DNA of 18,745 bases from positions 1 through 18,745 of the forward strand of contig CASEAD010000057.1 in assembly GCA_949285775.1 (NCBI GenBank), given 5' to 3'. A program made the position numbers and the translations under genes. The notes below the pieces were generated by a model. The model saw nothing but the letters and a program-made list of their open reading frames with translations, did not search any database and was not told the DNA's origin. Positions 16,769 through 18,745 of this stretch are shown one piece after another (position 1 is the stretch's first letter; each line of letters begins with the position of its first letter). This stretch comes from an uncultured bacterium (GTDB lineage: Bacteria > Bacillota_I > Bacilli_A > RF39 > UBA660).

Positions 16769-17720
16769 TACTAACACCTCCTAACTCTATAACCATATTA
16801 TCAATAAGCAAATTTATATTTAAATTATATCTTAACATTTCTTTAGTATCAATACAAATATTTATTTTACGAATAACATCCTTAATCTCATTCTTACAAG
16901 ACAAATCATAAATATAATCAGAAAAATCCTTGTAAAACAAGTTATCAACATTACATTTATATTTTAAAATATCATAATAAATATTTATTACTAAATCTAA
17001 AGCCATAATATTATCAGATCTTTCTTTAAAATAATTATGCCATTTTTTTTTCATATAAATAAGAACATCTAAGCCATTATTTTCAAAATAATTCACAAAA
17101 TCCATAACAGCATTTAATACATCAATATTATTCTTATCATTAACAAAAGACAAAAGATCATTTCCACCATACAAAGAAGCAAAATTATATATAGCATTTT
17201 CCTTAAAACCTACATTACACTTTTTCAACTTAATAACCTGACACCTAGAAACTATAGTACTCAATACTTTATTAAAATTATCTGTCACCAATAAAGCCAC
17301 AATATTATCATTAGGCTCCTCTAAAAACTTCAATAAAGAATTAGCAGCCTGAAGAGTCATTTTATCACAATCTTTAATTATATAAACTCTTACCTTAGAC
17401 TCAATACTAGAAAGACTAAAATTATCTTGTAATTCTAACAAATCCTCTTTCTTAATATTAATCCCATCAGAATCAATAACCTTAACCTCTAAAAAATTAT
17501 TATTATCAATCCTATGACATTTATTACAACCATTACATTTACTAAAATTAGTATAATTATTATCACAAATTATAACCTTAGCAAAACTAATTACAAAATC
17601 AAAAGAATCACTACTACCATTACTATCAATCAAATAAGCATGAGATAATTTATTATTATTTATAGCATTCTTTAAAATAGAATAAGCAACATCTTGTGTT
17701 TCAATATAATTGTCAAACAT
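16749..17720 (-). CDS. holB: DNA polymerase III delta' subunit
   Basis: The clamp-loader stator that helps load the sliding clamp. The AAA+ outline is present: LSHAYLID at about 24-31, a zinc-site cluster (Cys52, then CNGCNKC), KDCDKMTLQAANSLLKFLEEP at about 116-136, and the sensor SRCQVIKL. Where DnaX proteins have a Walker A, this one has DSNGSSDSFD with no GKT, as expected for the non-hydrolysing delta'. The C-terminal collar region is Asn/Lys/Ile-rich and poorly conserved. The length of 323 is usual. The start at ATG 17720 follows AGGTGGTGAT (17736-17727), which overlaps the bofA stop codon. The tmk, darA and yaaR genes found between bofA and holB in B. subtilis are missing. Confidence 0.93.
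   Translation of the reverse strand: MFDNYIETQDVAYSILKNAINNNKLSHAYLIDSNGSSDSFDFVISFAKVIICDNNYTNFSKCNGCNKCHRIDNNNFLEVKVIDSDGINIKKEDLLELQDNFSLSSIESKVRVYIIKDCDKMTLQAANSLLKFLEEPNDNIVALLVTDNFNKVLSTIVSRCQVIKLKKCNVGFKENAIYNFASLYGGNDLLSFVNDKNNIDVLNAVMDFVNYFENNGLDVLIYMKKKWHNYFKERSDNIMALDLVINIYYDILKYKCNVDNLFYKDFSDYIYDLSCKNEIKDVIRKINICIDTKEMLRYNLNINLLIDNMVIELGGVSNECCSG
16775..16782 (-). promoter_or_regulatory. Ribosome binding site of ricT inside holB
   Basis: AGGAGGTG, the full 16S complement, six bases before ATG 16768 and within the last codons of holB. Confidence 0.8.
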
Positions 17721-17734
17721 AAAATTATCACCAC

Positions 17735-17920
17735 CTAAAAAACAAAGGAAAACAGAACTAAACCAAACATCGCAGGAACACCAAATAATGAAACTAAAAC
17801 AATTGTAATAACATTAATTGGAATAATAACATTAAGTGGTAATGCCAAACAATCATAAGTATATATCAATATAGCCGCTACTACTATTTTCTTAATCAAA
17901 AAAAATAGCTTTTTTAACAT
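17735..17920 (-). CDS. bofA: BofA family protein, inhibitor of pro-sigma-K processing
   Basis: In B. subtilis BofA sits in the mother-cell side of the forespore outer membrane and, with SpoIVFA, holds the SpoIVFB protease inactive until a forespore signal arrives. This copy has 61 residues against 87 in B. subtilis, so the N-terminal part is short. There are two hydrophobic segments, about 5-22 and about 31-60. The conserved C-terminal motif is recognisable: LPLNVIIPINVITIVLVSLF then GVPAMFGLVL, matching the family pattern IPxNPVTxLxxxxLGIPG, with one Pro replaced by Val. AAGTGGTGAT precedes the ATG. It sits 29 bases after recR and 14 before holB, and the recR-bofA order is as in B. subtilis (yaaL missing). 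The motif and the position together make the call. Confidence 0.82.
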   Translation of the reverse strand: MLKKLFFLIKKIVVAAILIYTYDCLALPLNVIIPINVITIVLVSLFGVPAMFGLVLFSFVF

Positions 17921-17949
17921 TATATCACCACTTAATAATATGAAAAAAA

Positions 17950-18546
17950 TTAACTAATATCCTTTCTTTCATCAATAGCAAGCTCCAACGTCAAAGAATC
18001 AATATATTCCATATCCGTACCAATAGGAACACCAGTAGCAATTTTCGATACAGTAACATCCATTTCACTTAGAACTTTTCTAATATACTGCATAGTAGTT
18101 TCACCTTCAACACTAGGCTTTAATGCCAAAATAACCTCTTTAACCTTTCCATCACGAACTCTTTCAAGTAAACTCTTTAAATTAATATCATCAGGACCAA
18201 TCCCCTCCAAAGGAGAAAGCAAACCACCTAAAACATGATATCTCCCCTTATAAACACCTAACTTTTCAAATAAAAATATATCCTTAGGCTTTTCAACCAC
18301 AAAAATCATTCCATTATTTCTATCTTCATTAGAACAAATAGAACAAATATCTCCCTCAGAAATATTGCCACATATTTTACAAGTAGAAACCAAATCCCTA
18401 ACATTAACAATAGCATTAGAAAAATTGGTAAGTGTTTCCTTATCAAAATTAACCATAGAAAAAGCAAGACGTTCTGCAGATTTTTCACCAATACCAGGTA
18501 AATTCTTAAAAGAATCAATAAGCTGTCTAACACTACTAGGATACAT
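17950..18546 (-). CDS. recR: Recombination mediator RecR
   Basis: Acts with RecO (and RecF) to load RecA on SSB-coated gaps. The order of elements is standard: a helix-hairpin-helix at about 10-30 (LPGIGEKSAERLAF), a Cys4 zinc finger (Cys56, 59, 68, 71), a Toprim domain at about 78-175 (VVEKPKD, GRYHVLGGLLSPLEGIGPDDI, VEGETTMQYI) and the closing VSKIATGVPIGTDMEYIDSLTL. The common ATNPTVEGE reads ALKPSVEGE. The length of 198 is normal. The ATG is one base after the ebfC stop (TAATATG) with no clear ribosome site, so expression should depend on coupling to ebfC. Confidence 0.97.
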   Translation of the reverse strand: MYPSSVRQLIDSFKNLPGIGEKSAERLAFSMVNFDKETLTNFSNAIVNVRDLVSTCKICGNISEGDICSICSNEDRNNGMIFVVEKPKDIFLFEKLGVYKGRYHVLGGLLSPLEGIGPDDINLKSLLERVRDGKVKEVILALKPSVEGETTMQYIRKVLSEMDVTVSKIATGVPIGTDMEYIDSLTLELAIDERKDIS

Positions 18547-18547
18547 A

Positions 18548-18745
18548 TTACATCAAACCAGCCAAGCCTTGTCCGTATTTACCTAACTTCTTTTCTTTAT
18601 CAGCATCAGCCTTCTTACAAGCATCATTAAAAGCTACCATAATCATATCTTCTAACAATTCAATCTCATCTTTATCAAAACCATCAGAATCAATTTTTAC
18701 AGAACAAATTTCTTTATTACCATTAATAATAACCGTAACTAAAGA
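18548..18745 (-). CDS. ebfC: YbaB/EbfC nucleoid-associated protein, N-terminus outside the window
   Basis: A small dimeric DNA-binding protein encoded next to recR in most bacteria. Only the last 65 residues are visible; the family is about 100 long, so the start is upstream of the window. Visible family marks are VTVIINGNKEI, VKID, the acidic DEIELLEDMIMVAFNDA helix and the terminal KADADKEKK and GLAGLM. The frame is open to the window edge and ends in TAA one base before the recR ATG. In B. subtilis the gene is yaaK, between dnaX and recR, so dnaX is expected just beyond the edge. Confidence 0.94.
   Translation of the reverse strand, partial: SLVTVIINGNKEICSVKIDSDGFDKDEIELLEDMIMVAFNDACKKADADKEKKLGKYGQGLAGLM

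Noticed and set aside
1..18745. Mollicute code (TGA as tryptophan)
   Set aside because: rsmI and the HAD gene end at TGA exactly where the families end, and Trp residues use TGG.
1..18745. tRNA, rRNA, riboswitch or T-box elements
   Set aside because: I scanned the spacers for cloverleaf, T-box and leader-type structures and saw none; the spacers are too short and too AT-rich.

Overview
The window is an extremely A+T-rich, tightly packed stretch of bacterial chromosome. Every gene I can support lies on the minus strand, so the text below follows transcription from high to low coordinates. TGA is used as a stop (rsmI, the HAD gene) and TGG as tryptophan, so the code is standard. The gene families, the order of the first half and the presence of spoVT, bofA and ricT point to the Bacilli side of Bacillota, probably a small-genome, AT-rich host-associated lineage near RF39 or Erysipelotrichia. 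The lineage is inference; the gene identities are mostly secure.

Region 1 (18745 to 10482) is a condensed version of the block near the Bacillus subtilis origin: ebfC/ybaB (partial), recR, bofA, holB, ricT/yaaT, trmN6/yabB, rsmI, pth, mfd. Spacings run from overlaps (20 bp holB/ricT, 11 bp ricT/trmN6, ATGA for rsmI/pth) to about 33 bp. It reads as one long operon ending at a strong hairpin after mfd. The genes cover recombination (RecR, EbfC), the replicase clamp loader (HolB), RNA maturation and decay (RicT, TrmN6, RsmI), ribosome rescue (Pth) and transcription-coupled repair (Mfd).

Region 2 (10481 to 8371) is the accessory part. It has a 253-bp AT-rich spacer, a 209-residue protein that resembles a degenerate Rpn/PD-(D/E)XK family member, and a single-pass membrane protein. 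The latter has a cysteine-rich extracellular part with a pilin-like segment and a C-terminal domain of the kind seen in gut Bacillota surface proteins. Each of the two genes has its own likely promoter.

Region 3 (8335 to 3534) is an operon from a consensus-like sigma-A promoter: a Cof-type HAD phosphatase, then the SbcD nuclease and SbcC ATPase (Mre11-Rad50-like complex). Region 4 (3533 to 1) has spoVT behind an unusual dyad-containing promoter region, then a TGS/ThrRS-like/uridine-kinase fusion behind a perfect TTGACA-17-TATAAT promoter, then enolase (cut by the window edge) behind its own sigma-A promoter. Four intrinsic terminators were found, and each hairpin overlaps the stop codon of the gene it ends.

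I found no RNA gene, CRISPR array, insertion sequence or clearly new multi-gene system. The most unusual items are the surface protein, the Rpn-like protein, the spoVT control region and the strong strand asymmetry of base composition.
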